Assembly (NCBI GenBank): GCA_036262035.1
Contig: DATAJS010000032.1
Location: 248,001-312,000 of the forward strand
Direction: 5' to 3'
From: Burkholderiales bacterium
Lineage (GTDB): Bacteria; Pseudomonadota; Gammaproteobacteria; Burkholderiales; SG8-41
Length of the DNA: 64,000 nt
Shown here piece by piece: positions 28,944-37,031 of this stretch (the first letter of the stretch is position 1; each line of letters opens with the position of its first letter). Position numbers and translations under genes: made by a program. The notes beneath the pieces were generated by a model. The model saw only the letters and a list, made by a program, of their open reading frames with translations. It did no database searches and was not told where the DNA came from.

Positions 28944-29915
28944 ATGGCGATGGACAAGCTCCACCTGTACTCCTTCGTGCTCGTCGCGGCCGCCATGGCG
29001 GCGCACGGCGCGCACGCGGCCGACAGCTTCCCGGATCGGCCGATCCGGATTCTTCAGGGCTTCTCCGCAGGCGGGATCAGCGACACCCTCGCGCGGCTCG
29101 TCGGCGACCAGATGCAGCGGACCCTGGGACAACCGATCATCGTCGAGACGCGTCCCGGCGGCGGCGGGATCGTCGCGATGACCGCGGTCACCGGGGCGAC
29201 GCCCGACGGCCACACCCTGCTCCTCGGCAACTCCGCGATCACGATCAGCCCGAACCGGCGCGAGAAGCTGCCGTTCGATCCCATGAAGGCCTTCATCCCG
29301 GTGAGCATGATCGGCACGTCGCCTTCGGTGCTCGTCGCGAATCCGGCGTTCGGGCCGAAGTCGGTGCCCGAGCTCATCACCTATGCGAAGTCGCACAAAG
29401 GCAAGGTCGACTGCGCGACGTCGGGCGTGGGCACCTCGAACGATCTCGCGGTGCATCTGATGAACACGATGAGCGCGATCAGCCTGACGCCGGTGCGCTA
29501 CAAGGGGTCGGGGCCTTCGCTCACCGCGGCGGTGGCGAACGAGACGCCGCTGAGCTTCGCGCCGTTACTGGCGGCGATACCGCACGTGAAGCAGGGCCGG
29601 CTCAGGGCGCTGGGCATGAGCAGCGCGAAGCGCAACCCGGCGCTGCCGGACGTGCCCGCGATCTCGGAATCGATTCCGGGTTACGAAGCGGTCGGCTTCT
29701 ACAGCATCGTCGCGCCGCGCGGCGTGCCCGCGGCGCGCGTCAAGAAGCTGCACGACGCCATCAACGCGGCCCTCGGCATACCCGAAGTGCGCAAGCGCAT
29801 GGAATCGTACGGCGTCGACGTCACGGTCATGACGCGCGAGCAGTTCGCCGACTTCATGCGCAAGGACGCCGAAAAGTGGAAGAAGCTCGTGCACGACGCG
29901 CAGCTCGCGCTGTAA
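28944..29915 (+). CDS. Bug-family substrate-binding protein 6
   Basis: 323 residues from ATG 28944, chosen because GAGGAGG (28931-28937) is 6 bases upstream; ATG 28938 touches the ribosome-binding site. Signal peptide ends near GAHAADSFPDRP. Motifs: ILQGFSAGGISDTLARL (serine-alanine in place of the usual APGGG), IIVETRPGGGGIVAM and TPDGHTLLL. The PGGG loop and VDNR motif, both usually near-invariant, are altered (SAGG; VETR), suggesting a different ligand. It carries the GTAAGG-16-GGTCTC promoter motif and diverges from the actA operon. Confidence 0.92.
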   Translation: MAMDKLHLYSFVLVAAAMAAHGAHAADSFPDRPIRILQGFSAGGISDTLARLVGDQMQRTLGQPIIVETRPGGGGIVAMTAVTGATPDGHTLLLGNSAITISPNRREKLPFDPMKAFIPVSMIGTSPSVLVANPAFGPKSVPELITYAKSHKGKVDCATSGVGTSNDLAVHLMNTMSAISLTPVRYKGSGPSLTAAVANETPLSFAPLLAAIPHVKQGRLRALGMSSAKRNPALPDVPAISESIPGYEAVGFYSIVAPRGVPAARVKKLHDAINAALGIPEVRKRMESYGVDVTVMTREQFADFMRKDAEKWKKLVHDAQLAL

Positions 29916-29930
29916 TTGGGGTCACGCTGT

Positions 29931-29979
29931 AATTGGGGCCAGGTCCACATTAACGGTTAATGTGGACCTGACCCCAATT
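29931..29979. repeat. 24-bp-arm hairpin, bidirectional terminator or REP-like element
   Basis: AATTGGGGCCAGGTCCACAT-TAAC and its reverse complement (one mismatch) are separated by a single base. The 14-bp unit CGCTGTAATTGGGG also occurs as a direct repeat at 29908-29921 and 29925-29938, covering the Bug 6 stop codon. The right arm runs into the last codon of the VOC gene. Located between two converging genes. The GGTCAGGTCCACATTAA-type palindrome resembles dispersed intergenic repeats of many proteobacteria; here it could stop transcription from both sides. Confidence 0.8.
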
Positions 29980-30430
29980 AACGTTCGGCCCCCACCTTGT
30001 TGCTCGGCGTGCCGAGCCAGCCGGTCTGCGAGATGTCGAAGTTGACGTTGTCAGGGCCGATGTAGCGCACTTCGACGTTGCCGTGTCCCGCGGGTGCGCC
30101 GCCCGCGCCCAGCCCGAGCGCGACGTTGATGTCGTCGCGCGGTTTCGCCGCGCCCGATTTCGCGAGCTGCGCGGTGGCCTCTTCGAGATCGTCCACCTGG
30201 AAGCCGATGTGATGGATGCCGCTCCAGCCGGTGCCGCGCTCGGCGCCCGCGACCACGTCGTTCTTGAAGTGCAGGATGGCGAGGTTGATGTGGCCGTCGG
30301 TGAGGAAGTAACCGGAGGTGCGCGGGCTGTCGAGCTTTTTCACGACCTCGAGCCCGAAGTTCTCGACGTAGAAGTTCTTGGTCGATTCTTCGTCCTGCGT
30401 CTGAATCGCGATGTGCCTGATCCGTGCCAT
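29978..30430 (-). CDS. VOC-superfamily (glyoxalase/dioxygenase fold) protein
   Basis: 150 residues. Two beta-alpha-beta-beta-beta modules: residues 1-60 (RIRHIAIQTQDEESTKNFYV) and 70-145 (GIHHIGFQVDDLEEATAQL). Possible metal ligands are His6, His73 and a Glu near VRYIGPDNVNF. The fold serves glyoxalases, extradiol dioxygenases and methylmalonyl-CoA epimerase; I cannot choose among them. It is the last gene of the 8-gene minus-strand operon starting at 36894. Its stop codon lies in the hairpin repeat. Confidence 0.85.
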   Translation of the reverse strand: MARIRHIAIQTQDEESTKNFYVENFGLEVVKKLDSPRTSGYFLTDGHINLAILHFKNDVVAGAERGTGWSGIHHIGFQVDDLEEATAQLAKSGAAKPRDDINVALGLGAGGAPAGHGNVEVRYIGPDNVNFDISQTGWLGTPSNKVGAER

Positions 30431-30477
30431 GGCCGTCCCTCCGTGGTTGGAAGCGGCCTTATCGTATCCGAATCGGT

Positions 30478-31449
30478 TCAATCCGGTTTCGCGCCCGAAT
30501 CCTTGATCGCCCTGGCGTACTTCGCCATGTCCGCGCGGATGAGGGACACCACCTGCTCGGGCGTGCCGCCGAGAGGCGACGCGCCCAGCCCCGCGAGCTT
30601 GTCCAGAAAATCGGGCTGCGCCAGCATCCGGTTGACCTGGCCGTTCACCAGCGCGGTGACGCTTGCCGGCATGCGCGCAGGTCCCAGCACGCTGTACCAG
30701 CCGTTGATCTCCACCTTGATGCCCGACTCGAGCAGCGTCGGCGCGTCGGCCAGCATCGGCGAACGGCGCGCCGAGCTGACCGCGAGCGCCCGCAGCCGGC
30801 CCGCTTTCACGTAAGGCACGATGGACGGCATGTTGGGGAACATGAACGAGAGCTGGCCGCTGAGCAGGTCGATCAGCGCCGGCCCGTCGCTCTTGTACGG
30901 AATGTGCTGCGCGCGGATGCCGGTGGCGGTCTTGAAGAGCTCGGCGGTGAGGTGCCCGGTGCCTCCGGTCCCGGACGAGCCGTGATTGAGCTTGCCGTCG
31001 TTGGCTTTGGCGTAGGCGATGAAGTCCTGCACCGTCTTCGCAGGAAACGCCTGGGTGACGACGAGCACGGTGGGAACCGCCGCCACGTTGACGACCGGCG
31101 TGAAGCTCCTGATCGGATCGTACGGAAGGTCGGGAAACAGGCCCGGGTTGATCGCGTGCGACGCGTTGGTCGCCATCAGCAGCGTGTACCCGTCGGGCGT
31201 CGAGTTGGCGGCGATCGAGGTGCCGATGATCGAGTTGCCGCCGCTGCGGTTGTCGACGATCACCGACTGGCCGAGGCTGTCGGTTAGCCGCGCGGCGACG
31301 AGCCGCGCGATGATGTCGGTGCCGCCGCCGGGCGCGACCGCGACGATCATGCGGATCGGACGCACCGGGTACGTCGCCTGCGCCGCGGCGGCCGGCGCGC
31401 TCGCGAGCGCGGCGATCACGAGACCGCCGAAAGTCAGTCTTCGTTTCAT
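30478..31449 (-). CDS. Bug-family substrate-binding protein 7
   Basis: 323 residues, start overlapping the Bug 8 stop by four bases (ATGA). Signal peptide to about 23 (AAAAQATYPVRP). Motifs: MIVAVAPGGGTDIIARLVA, VIVDNRSGGNSIIGTS and STPDGYTLLMAT, ending INGWYSVLGPARMPAS. It is part of the catabolic operon with M24 and DUF1028 genes. The two Bug genes at each end of that operon may bind different ligands of the same route. Confidence 0.93.
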   Translation of the reverse strand: MKRRLTFGGLVIAALASAPAAAAQATYPVRPIRMIVAVAPGGGTDIIARLVAARLTDSLGQSVIVDNRSGGNSIIGTSIAANSTPDGYTLLMATNASHAINPGLFPDLPYDPIRSFTPVVNVAAVPTVLVVTQAFPAKTVQDFIAYAKANDGKLNHGSSGTGGTGHLTAELFKTATGIRAQHIPYKSDGPALIDLLSGQLSFMFPNMPSIVPYVKAGRLRALAVSSARRSPMLADAPTLLESGIKVEINGWYSVLGPARMPASVTALVNGQVNRMLAQPDFLDKLAGLGASPLGGTPEQVVSLIRADMAKYARAIKDSGAKPD

Positions 31450-32438
31450 GACTTGGCGAGCCCCACTTCCTGAAAGATCCTGCGATAGAGCACGGTCTCG
31501 CGCTCCAGGTACTGCGCCGCCTTCTCACCCGTCACGAAATTGGGCGTCCAGAAATTGCGGTCGAGATCTCTCTGCCAGTCTTCGCTCTTCACCACTTTGG
31601 CGAGCGCGTCTTCATAGAACGCGACCTGCGCCCGCGTCATCTCGTTGGGGCCGAGCACGTTGCGCCACGTGGTGAACACCGCGTCTATGCCCTGCTCTTT
31701 GAGCGTCGGCGCCTGAGCCATCACGCCGCCGAGGCGTCGCGGCGCGGTGACGGCGATCGCGCGTATGCGCCCCGCCGACAGCAGCGGCGGGTAGTTGGCG
31801 ACCGTGCCGACCGCGACGTCCACTTCGCCGCCGAGCAGCGCGGTGGCCGCTTCGCCCGCGGACTTGTAGACGACGAAGCGCACGTCCCTGATGTGCACGC
31901 CGCCCGCCTTGAGCGCGACGACCGTGCCGATGTGCGCGCCGCCGCCGAGCGCGGGACCGCAGCCGATCGACAGCGCGCCGGCGTCCTTGCGCAGGCGGTC
32001 GACGACTTCCCGCATCGACTTCAGCTGTGAATCGGTGCGGACGACCAGCCCGATGTAATCGTCGAGCAGCATCGCGATCGTCTTCACGTCCTGCGGCCCG
32101 ATCGGGTGCACGCCGGTGATGCGGTTGGAGATGAGATTGGGCCCGCCGAGCGCGATCGCGTGTCCCTGCGTGCCCTTGTCGCGCATGTAATCCCACGCGA
32201 GGCCCTGTCCCGCGCCCGCCTTGTTGACGACGATCACCGGCTGGCCGATCGCGCGCTGCCGGTCCCAGATGTGCTGGATCAGGCGCGCGGTGAGATCGAG
32301 GCTGCCGCCCGGCGTCGCGCCGACGACGAGCGCGACCGGCCGGCTCGGCTTCCATGCGGCCTGCGCCCACGCGGCGCGAGTCGACAGCGCGCCCGCACAC
32401 GCAGCGGCCGCCGATGCGATGAAGTCTCGCCGCTTCAT
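31446..32438 (-). CDS. Bug-family substrate-binding protein 8, divergent, Tat-exported
   Basis: 330 residues. Unlike the others it begins with a twin-arginine signal (MKRRDFIASAAAACAGALST), so it is probably folded before export. The core is a divergent Bug: VALVVGATPGGSLDLTARLIQ, VIVVNKAGAGQGLAWDY and no ADGYTL. These features recall the TctC-like subfamily of DUF/urocanate and 4-hydroxybenzoate binders. It sits between a DUF1028 gene and Bug 7, overlapping both by four bases. Confidence 0.88.
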   Translation of the reverse strand: MKRRDFIASAAAACAGALSTRAAWAQAAWKPSRPVALVVGATPGGSLDLTARLIQHIWDRQRAIGQPVIVVNKAGAGQGLAWDYMRDKGTQGHAIALGGPNLISNRITGVHPIGPQDVKTIAMLLDDYIGLVVRTDSQLKSMREVVDRLRKDAGALSIGCGPALGGGAHIGTVVALKAGGVHIRDVRFVVYKSAGEAATALLGGEVDVAVGTVANYPPLLSAGRIRAIAVTAPRRLGGVMAQAPTLKEQGIDAVFTTWRNVLGPNEMTRAQVAFYEDALAKVVKSEDWQRDLDRNFWTPNFVTGEKAAQYLERETVLYRRIFQEVGLAKS

Positions 32439-33097
32439 CGCGCTCCGAGCGCCGGCTGCGCCGCACGCTCCCCGCTGCGCTCGCGCTGCCACGCCTCGAA
32501 CACCTCGCGCATCCGCGTCACCGCCTTGGTGTGCAGATCGACGCGCAGGTCGACCTCGGGCTGTTCCAGGCGGTCGACCACGCAGATCCACGCCGAGCGC
32601 TCGGTGCGCGGCACACCCTTGGTGGCCTGCCCTCCCGCATCGCGCCCGCCTTCGATCGCGAGCAGCAGCCGGTACTCGAGGTCTGCGTCGGGCTGCGACA
32701 TGAAGCCTTTGGCGATGCCTTCCACCACCTGCGGCCCCGCGAGCCCGTTGCCGAAGGTGACGTAATACGGGCCGACGTGATGGCCCGCCCACTGGCCGAT
32801 CTGCGTGCCGGTGTGCACCGCGACCGTGCCGGTGCGGTCGACGATGCCCATCTGCCGGTACTCGTAATCGGGATCGCCGGCTTTCAGCGTCTCCAGGATG
32901 TAGGGCAACGAGAACCCCTGCTGCATGAGGTTCAGCACCAGCGGGTCGATCGCGCGGTCGTAGAACGCCTGCGACTTGCTGATGCCGACATTGGCGCGGA
33001 CGCTCTCGTTGCGGCGGCCGCACGCGATCGAGAACGTTGCGGTGCCGATACCCAGGCGGCCGGTGCGCGGGCAGCGTGCGACGATCGAATAAGTCAT
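32435..33097 (-). CDS. DUF1028 family protein (Ntn-hydrolase-like), copy 1
   Basis: 220 residues. The DUF1028 fold resembles Ntn hydrolases. Visible: MTYSIVARCPRTGRLGIGTAT, VRANVGISKSQAFYDRAID, DRTGTVAVHTGTQIGQWAGH and DADLEYRLLLAIEGGRDAGG. Sequence similar to copy 2 throughout, so they are paralogues. Four-base overlaps on both sides. DUF1028 genes often sit in amide/peptide catabolic operons next to M24 peptidases; the precise reaction is unproven. Confidence 0.9.
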   Translation of the reverse strand: MTYSIVARCPRTGRLGIGTATFSIACGRRNESVRANVGISKSQAFYDRAIDPLVLNLMQQGFSLPYILETLKAGDPDYEYRQMGIVDRTGTVAVHTGTQIGQWAGHHVGPYYVTFGNGLAGPQVVEGIAKGFMSQPDADLEYRLLLAIEGGRDAGGQATKGVPRTERSAWICVVDRLEQPEVDLRVDLHTKAVTRMREVFEAWQRERSGERAAQPALGAR

Positions 33098-33801
33098 GAC
33101 GCCTCCTTCGCGCGGCTCTTGGCGAGCATGTCGGCGAACTCCATCTGCGGCAACGCCTGCCGCGGGTGTTTGCCGCGCTCGAGGTAGTACGCGGCGAACG
33201 GCTGGTACTCGTCGAAGATCCGGCGCAGCTCCGCGACCGGATCGTCGAGCAGATCGACCCTGAGATCGATGTCCGAATGATCCAGGCGGCCGAACACGAC
33301 GAGCGCGACCGAGCGCGGCGGCGCGGTCGCGGCGAGCGCGCTTTCGCGGACCGCTTCGAGCGAGGCGAGCAGCCGGTTCTCCAGATCCTCCTCGGGATTG
33401 CGCTCGAACGCGCTTGCGAGCGTCTCGAGCAAACCCGCCGGCAGTCCGTGACCGACCGCGACGTAACCGTCGCCGGTCACCGGTTGAGCCGACTGCCGCA
33501 CGCTCGATCCCGAGTACGCCGCGACGCGCCCCGAACGATCGACGAGCGCGACCTGCCGCTGCTCGAACCGGGCATCGTTCGCCTGGAGCAGGTGCAGCGC
33601 CTGCCGCGGCTCGAATCCCTGCGCGAGCAGCTCGAGCGCGAGCGTGTTGTTGCTCGGACGAGGGGCAGCGAGCGTGATCGTGGCGCCGACGTTGGAGCGC
33701 GCCCCGCGCCAGCAGAGATGACCGACCGACATGAGCTCGCTCGCGACCGCGAGCCCCAGGCGTCCGGTGTGCGCGCAGCGCGCGACGATGGCGTATGACA
33801 T
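33094..33801 (-). CDS. DUF1028 family protein, copy 2
   Basis: 235 residues. Same plan as the downstream copy: MSYAIVARCAHTGRLGLAVAS, ARSNVGATITLAAPRPSN, DRSGRVAAYSGSSVRQSA and EEDLENRLLASLEAVRESAL. The C-terminus has an extra ~15 residues (RGKHPRQALPQMEFADMLAK) absent from copy 1. It lies 11 bp after the M24 gene stop. The pair may form a heterodimer or have split specificities. Confidence 0.9.
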   Translation of the reverse strand: MSYAIVARCAHTGRLGLAVASELMSVGHLCWRGARSNVGATITLAAPRPSNNTLALELLAQGFEPRQALHLLQANDARFEQRQVALVDRSGRVAAYSGSSVRQSAQPVTGDGYVAVGHGLPAGLLETLASAFERNPEEDLENRLLASLEAVRESALAATAPPRSVALVVFGRLDHSDIDLRVDLLDDPVAELRRIFDEYQPFAAYYLERGKHPRQALPQMEFADMLAKSRAKEAS

Positions 33802-33811
33802 GCGCGGCCTC

Positions 33812-34939
33812 CTAGCGGACGACGAAGAGCTCGTCGAGGTTTGAACGATCGGACAGTCGCACCGGGTCTTTCTCGGTGACGAGCACCAGGTCTTCGAGGT
33901 GATAGAAACAATAGCCTGGATCGACCACGCGCGGCTCGGACGCGATGACCATGCCCGGCACCAGCACCGTTTCGTCGCGGGGCTGGATGCGCGGGTTCTC
34001 GTGCAGCGCTATGCCGGTGCTGTGCCCCATCAGCGAGCCGCGGTACGACCCGCCGAGCGACTCGATGTCCTTGACCGCCGCGTGATAGAGGACGCAGGCG
34101 CGCGCGCCCGGCCGCAGGCGATCGATGGCGCGATACTGGACGTCACGCGCTTTCTGGTACCACGTGCGGTGCCGCTCGTTCGCGCGTCCTACCGCGGCGA
34201 GGCGATAGAGGTGCGAGTAATAGCCGTTGATCGACGCGCGGATGTTGATGCGCAGCATCTCGTCGTCGCCGATCGGCCGGTCGCCGCCCCAGTAGTGAAC
34301 GGTGAGCGTGTTCGGCCCGGCGCCCACGCCCCACGTGATGTCGCGGAACTCGCCGTTGCCGATCTCGAAGAGGTGATCGACCATCGAGCGCGCGAGCTTG
34401 TGCTCCGGATCGCCCGCACGCGCCGACTCGAGCGCACGCTTGATCGCTTCGTCGGTGCCTTGCGCCGCGAGCTTCAGCGCTGCGATCTCGGTCTCGGTCT
34501 TCACCATCCGCGTACGATCGAAGATCGCGTCGCACGACGCGAGTGACGCGCCCGGGACGCGGCCCTGAAGATCCTGGAAATAAGCCTGGGTGAGGTATTT
34601 GAGCTCGACGCCGAGCTTCGCCTTGGCGAGCCCTTTCTCCTCGAGCACCGCGGCGACGATCTTCATCGGTCCGTCGAGGAACTCGCCGTACGGCCGCACG
34701 TCCTCGACCGACGCGAAGCGCCGCGTCTGGGTTTCCTCGTTGGTGGCGACGACGAGGGTGATCGCGCCGTCGGCGGTGACGATGCCCAGCGCGAGGCGAT
34801 CGCGGATCAGCACCTGGGTCTGGATCTTCCAGCCGCTCAGGTAGAAGAAGTTTTCGGGCGACGCCACGATCGCGGCGTCGAGCCCCGCCGCCTGCATCTC
34901 CTTCAGCAGCACCGGCATGTTGACCACTTTGAGCTTCAT
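33812..34939 (-). CDS. M24-family (creatinase/prolidase fold) protein with altered metal site
   Basis: 375 residues: creatinase N-domain (1-145), then pita-bread M24 domain. Metal peptidases of this family use Asp, Asp, His, Glu, Glu. Here His306 (MGHSTGIALHE), Glu335 (IASEPRV) and Glu349 (HLEDLVLV) remain, but the two Asp positions are Asn232 (RINIRAS) and His243 (YYSHLYR). So a normal dinuclear metal site cannot form. Creatinase itself is metal-free and DddP-type lyases show the fold can host other reactions. It is likely a hydrolase or lyase on a small amino-acid derivative rather than a peptidase. Confidence 0.85.
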   Translation of the reverse strand: MKLKVVNMPVLLKEMQAAGLDAAIVASPENFFYLSGWKIQTQVLIRDRLALGIVTADGAITLVVATNEETQTRRFASVEDVRPYGEFLDGPMKIVAAVLEEKGLAKAKLGVELKYLTQAYFQDLQGRVPGASLASCDAIFDRTRMVKTETEIAALKLAAQGTDEAIKRALESARAGDPEHKLARSMVDHLFEIGNGEFRDITWGVGAGPNTLTVHYWGGDRPIGDDEMLRINIRASINGYYSHLYRLAAVGRANERHRTWYQKARDVQYRAIDRLRPGARACVLYHAAVKDIESLGGSYRGSLMGHSTGIALHENPRIQPRDETVLVPGMVIASEPRVVDPGYCFYHLEDLVLVTEKDPVRLSDRSNLDELFVVR

Positions 34940-34964
34940 GAACCCCTCCTTTTCCGCCGCCGAC

Positions 34965-35936
34965 CTACAAGGGGTCGACTTTGGCGAACTTGATCACTTT
35001 GCCCCATTTCGCGATCTCGGCGCGGATGAAGGCGGCGAACTCCGGCGGCGTGACGCGTTTCGGTGCGGCGCCTTCGCGCCTGAACTTCTCGGCGACGTCG
35101 GGTGACAACAACGCCTTCGCGACGTCGGCGTTGATCTTCTCGACGACGCTGGCGGGCGTGCGCGCCGGTGCGCTCACGCCGTTCCAGCCTTCGGCCTGGA
35201 AACCCTTGAGCCCGGACTCGCCCATGGTGGGAATCTGCGGCCATTCCGGCGAGCGCTCGAGGCTCGTCACCGCGATCGGACGCACCTTGCCCGACGTGAT
35301 CAGCGGCACCGCCGACGTCAGCGTGCTCACCACGATGTCGACGTGACCGCCCGCCAGGTCGGCGAGCGACGGCGCGCTGCCTTTATACGGAACGTGGACG
35401 ATCTTCACGCCGGCCATCGCGTTGAACAGCTCGCCGGCGAGATGGTTGGAGCTGCCGGTCCCCGAGGAGCCGAAGTTGAGCGCGCCCGGCCTCGCCCTGG
35501 CGAGCGCGACGAGCTCCTTCGGATTCTTCGCCGGGACGCCCGGATGCACGATGAAAACGAGCGGCGCGAGATTGAACAGCGCGATGTGCTCGAAGTCGCT
35601 CATCGGATTGAACGGCAGCCTGGCGAGGTTGGGGACGATCGAGAACGGGACCGGCGTGACGAGCAGCGTGTACCCGTCGGGTGCCGACTTCGCCACGAGG
35701 TCGGATGCGACGAGGGTGGTGCCGCCCGGACGGTTCTCCACGACCACCGGTTGCCCCCACGCCTCGCTCAGTTTCTGCATCACGACCCGCGCGATGAAAT
35801 CGGTGCCGCCGCCCGGCGCGAAGGGAACGATCGCGCGCACCGCGCGCGATGGATAGGCTTGCGCAGACGCCGCGACGCTCGCGAGCGTGAGAACGAGCGC
35901 GCCCAGCGCAGCGGACGCGCTACTCCGGCTGGACAT
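34965..35936 (-). CDS. Bug-family substrate-binding protein 9
   Basis: 323 residues. Signal peptide ends near VAASAQAYPSRA. Motifs: AIVPFAPGGGTDFIARVVM, VVVENRPGGTTLVAS and SAPDGYTLLVT, then AEGWNGVSAPARTPAS. Start overlaps the Bug 10 stop by 17 bases. It is the second gene of the catabolic operon. Compared with Bug 10 the anion-loop VENR replaces VDNR/VENR variants, so both belong to the normal range. Confidence 0.93.
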   Translation of the reverse strand: MSSRSSASAALGALVLTLASVAASAQAYPSRAVRAIVPFAPGGGTDFIARVVMQKLSEAWGQPVVVENRPGGTTLVASDLVAKSAPDGYTLLVTPVPFSIVPNLARLPFNPMSDFEHIALFNLAPLVFIVHPGVPAKNPKELVALARARPGALNFGSSGTGSSNHLAGELFNAMAGVKIVHVPYKGSAPSLADLAGGHVDIVVSTLTSAVPLITSGKVRPIAVTSLERSPEWPQIPTMGESGLKGFQAEGWNGVSAPARTPASVVEKINADVAKALLSPDVAEKFRREGAAPKRVTPPEFAAFIRAEIAKWGKVIKFAKVDPL

Positions 35937-36894
35937 TCGCCGCCTTGACGATCCTCGCGGTCATCGCGGTGTCCTGCTTGATGAACGCGCCGAACTGATC
36001 CGGCGTCATCGGCGCCGGGATCAGCACGCCGAGGTCCAGCAGCTTCTTCTTCAAGCCCGGATCGTTGACCGCCTTCGTCGCCTCGTCGTGCAGCTTCGCC
36101 ACGATGGGCTTCGGCAGGTTCGCCGGACCGAGCAGGCCTATCCAGCTCGAAAAATCGTAGCCCTTCACGCCCGACTCGTCGAGCGTCGGCACGTCGGGTA
36201 TCGATTCGATGCGCCGGGTCGAAGTGACCGCGAGCGCGCGCATCTTGTTCGCGCTGAGGAACGGCGTCGCCGTCGGCACCGGGCTGAACATGAAATAGAT
36301 CTGGCCGCCGAGCAGATCGGTCATCGCCAGCGCCCCGCCCTTGTACGGAATGTGGCGCAGGCTCGTGCCGGTCATCATCGCGAAGAGCGCGGCGGACAGG
36401 TGCTGCGTCGCGCCGATGCCCGAAGAGCCGTACGTCAGCATGTCCGGCTTCGCCTTCGCCAGCGCGATGAAGTCCCGGGTCGTGCGCACCGGCAGCGACG
36501 GATGCACGACGAGCACGCTGGGCTGGATCACCATCAGCACGATCGGCGTGAGATCGCGCTGCGGATCGTAGGGAAGATTGCGGATGAGACTCGGCGCCGC
36601 CGACACGCCGGACTGCGAGGCGACGAGCAGGGTGTACCCGTCCGGCGGCGATTTGGCGACCGAGGTCACGCCGATGGTCCCCGCCGCACCCGCACGGTTC
36701 TCGACGATGAACGATTGCCCCATCTGCTCGCCGAGCTTCTGCGCGACGAGCCGTCCGACGACGTCGATGCTGCCCGACGGTGCGGACGGCACGATGGAGC
36801 GCACCACCTTCGACGGATAGGTCTGGGCGCCCGCACAGCCTGCGGCGAGCGCGCCCACGAGTACCGCGAGCGATCGAATATTCGGTGTAGACAT
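35920..36894 (-). CDS. Bug-family substrate-binding protein 10
   Basis: 324 residues, first gene of the operon 29978-36894. Signal peptide ends AGCAGAQTYPSK; a Cys at 20 (LAAGCAGA) makes a lipoprotein possible. Motifs: SIVPSAPSGSIDVVGRLVA (PSGS instead of PGGG), IVENRAGAAGTIGVT and SPPDGYTLLVA. Diverges from the LysR gene across 137 bp, which probably controls it. Confidence 0.93.
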   Translation of the reverse strand: MSTPNIRSLAVLVGALAAGCAGAQTYPSKVVRSIVPSAPSGSIDVVGRLVAQKLGEQMGQSFIVENRAGAAGTIGVTSVAKSPPDGYTLLVASQSGVSAAPSLIRNLPYDPQRDLTPIVLMVIQPSVLVVHPSLPVRTTRDFIALAKAKPDMLTYGSSGIGATQHLSAALFAMMTGTSLRHIPYKGGALAMTDLLGGQIYFMFSPVPTATPFLSANKMRALAVTSTRRIESIPDVPTLDESGVKGYDFSSWIGLLGPANLPKPIVAKLHDEATKAVNDPGLKKKLLDLGVLIPAPMTPDQFGAFIKQDTAMTARIVKAANVQPE

Positions 36895-36944
36895 GGGCGG
36901 CGCGCTATCGGGCGATGGTGGCCACGAAGATTCCTCGGTTAATA

Positions 36945-36992
36945 GTTATATGGACGCTCGCCCGCCAAGAATGCCGCACCGGCCCCTATAAT
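36945..36992. promoter_or_regulatory. Divergent AT-rich promoter region between Bug 10 operon and LysR
   Basis: In otherwise GC-rich DNA this gap has GTTATA at 36945-36950 (TATAAC on the minus strand, about 50 bases before Bug 10) and TATAAT at 36987-36992 on the plus strand, 40 bases before the LysR start. Such a shared region is the usual place for LysR self-repression and operon activation; I cannot single out the binding palindrome. Confidence 0.4.
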
Positions 36993-37031
36993 GAAAATGA
37001 ATTAAACGAATATCGCGGATTCGACATCGGA

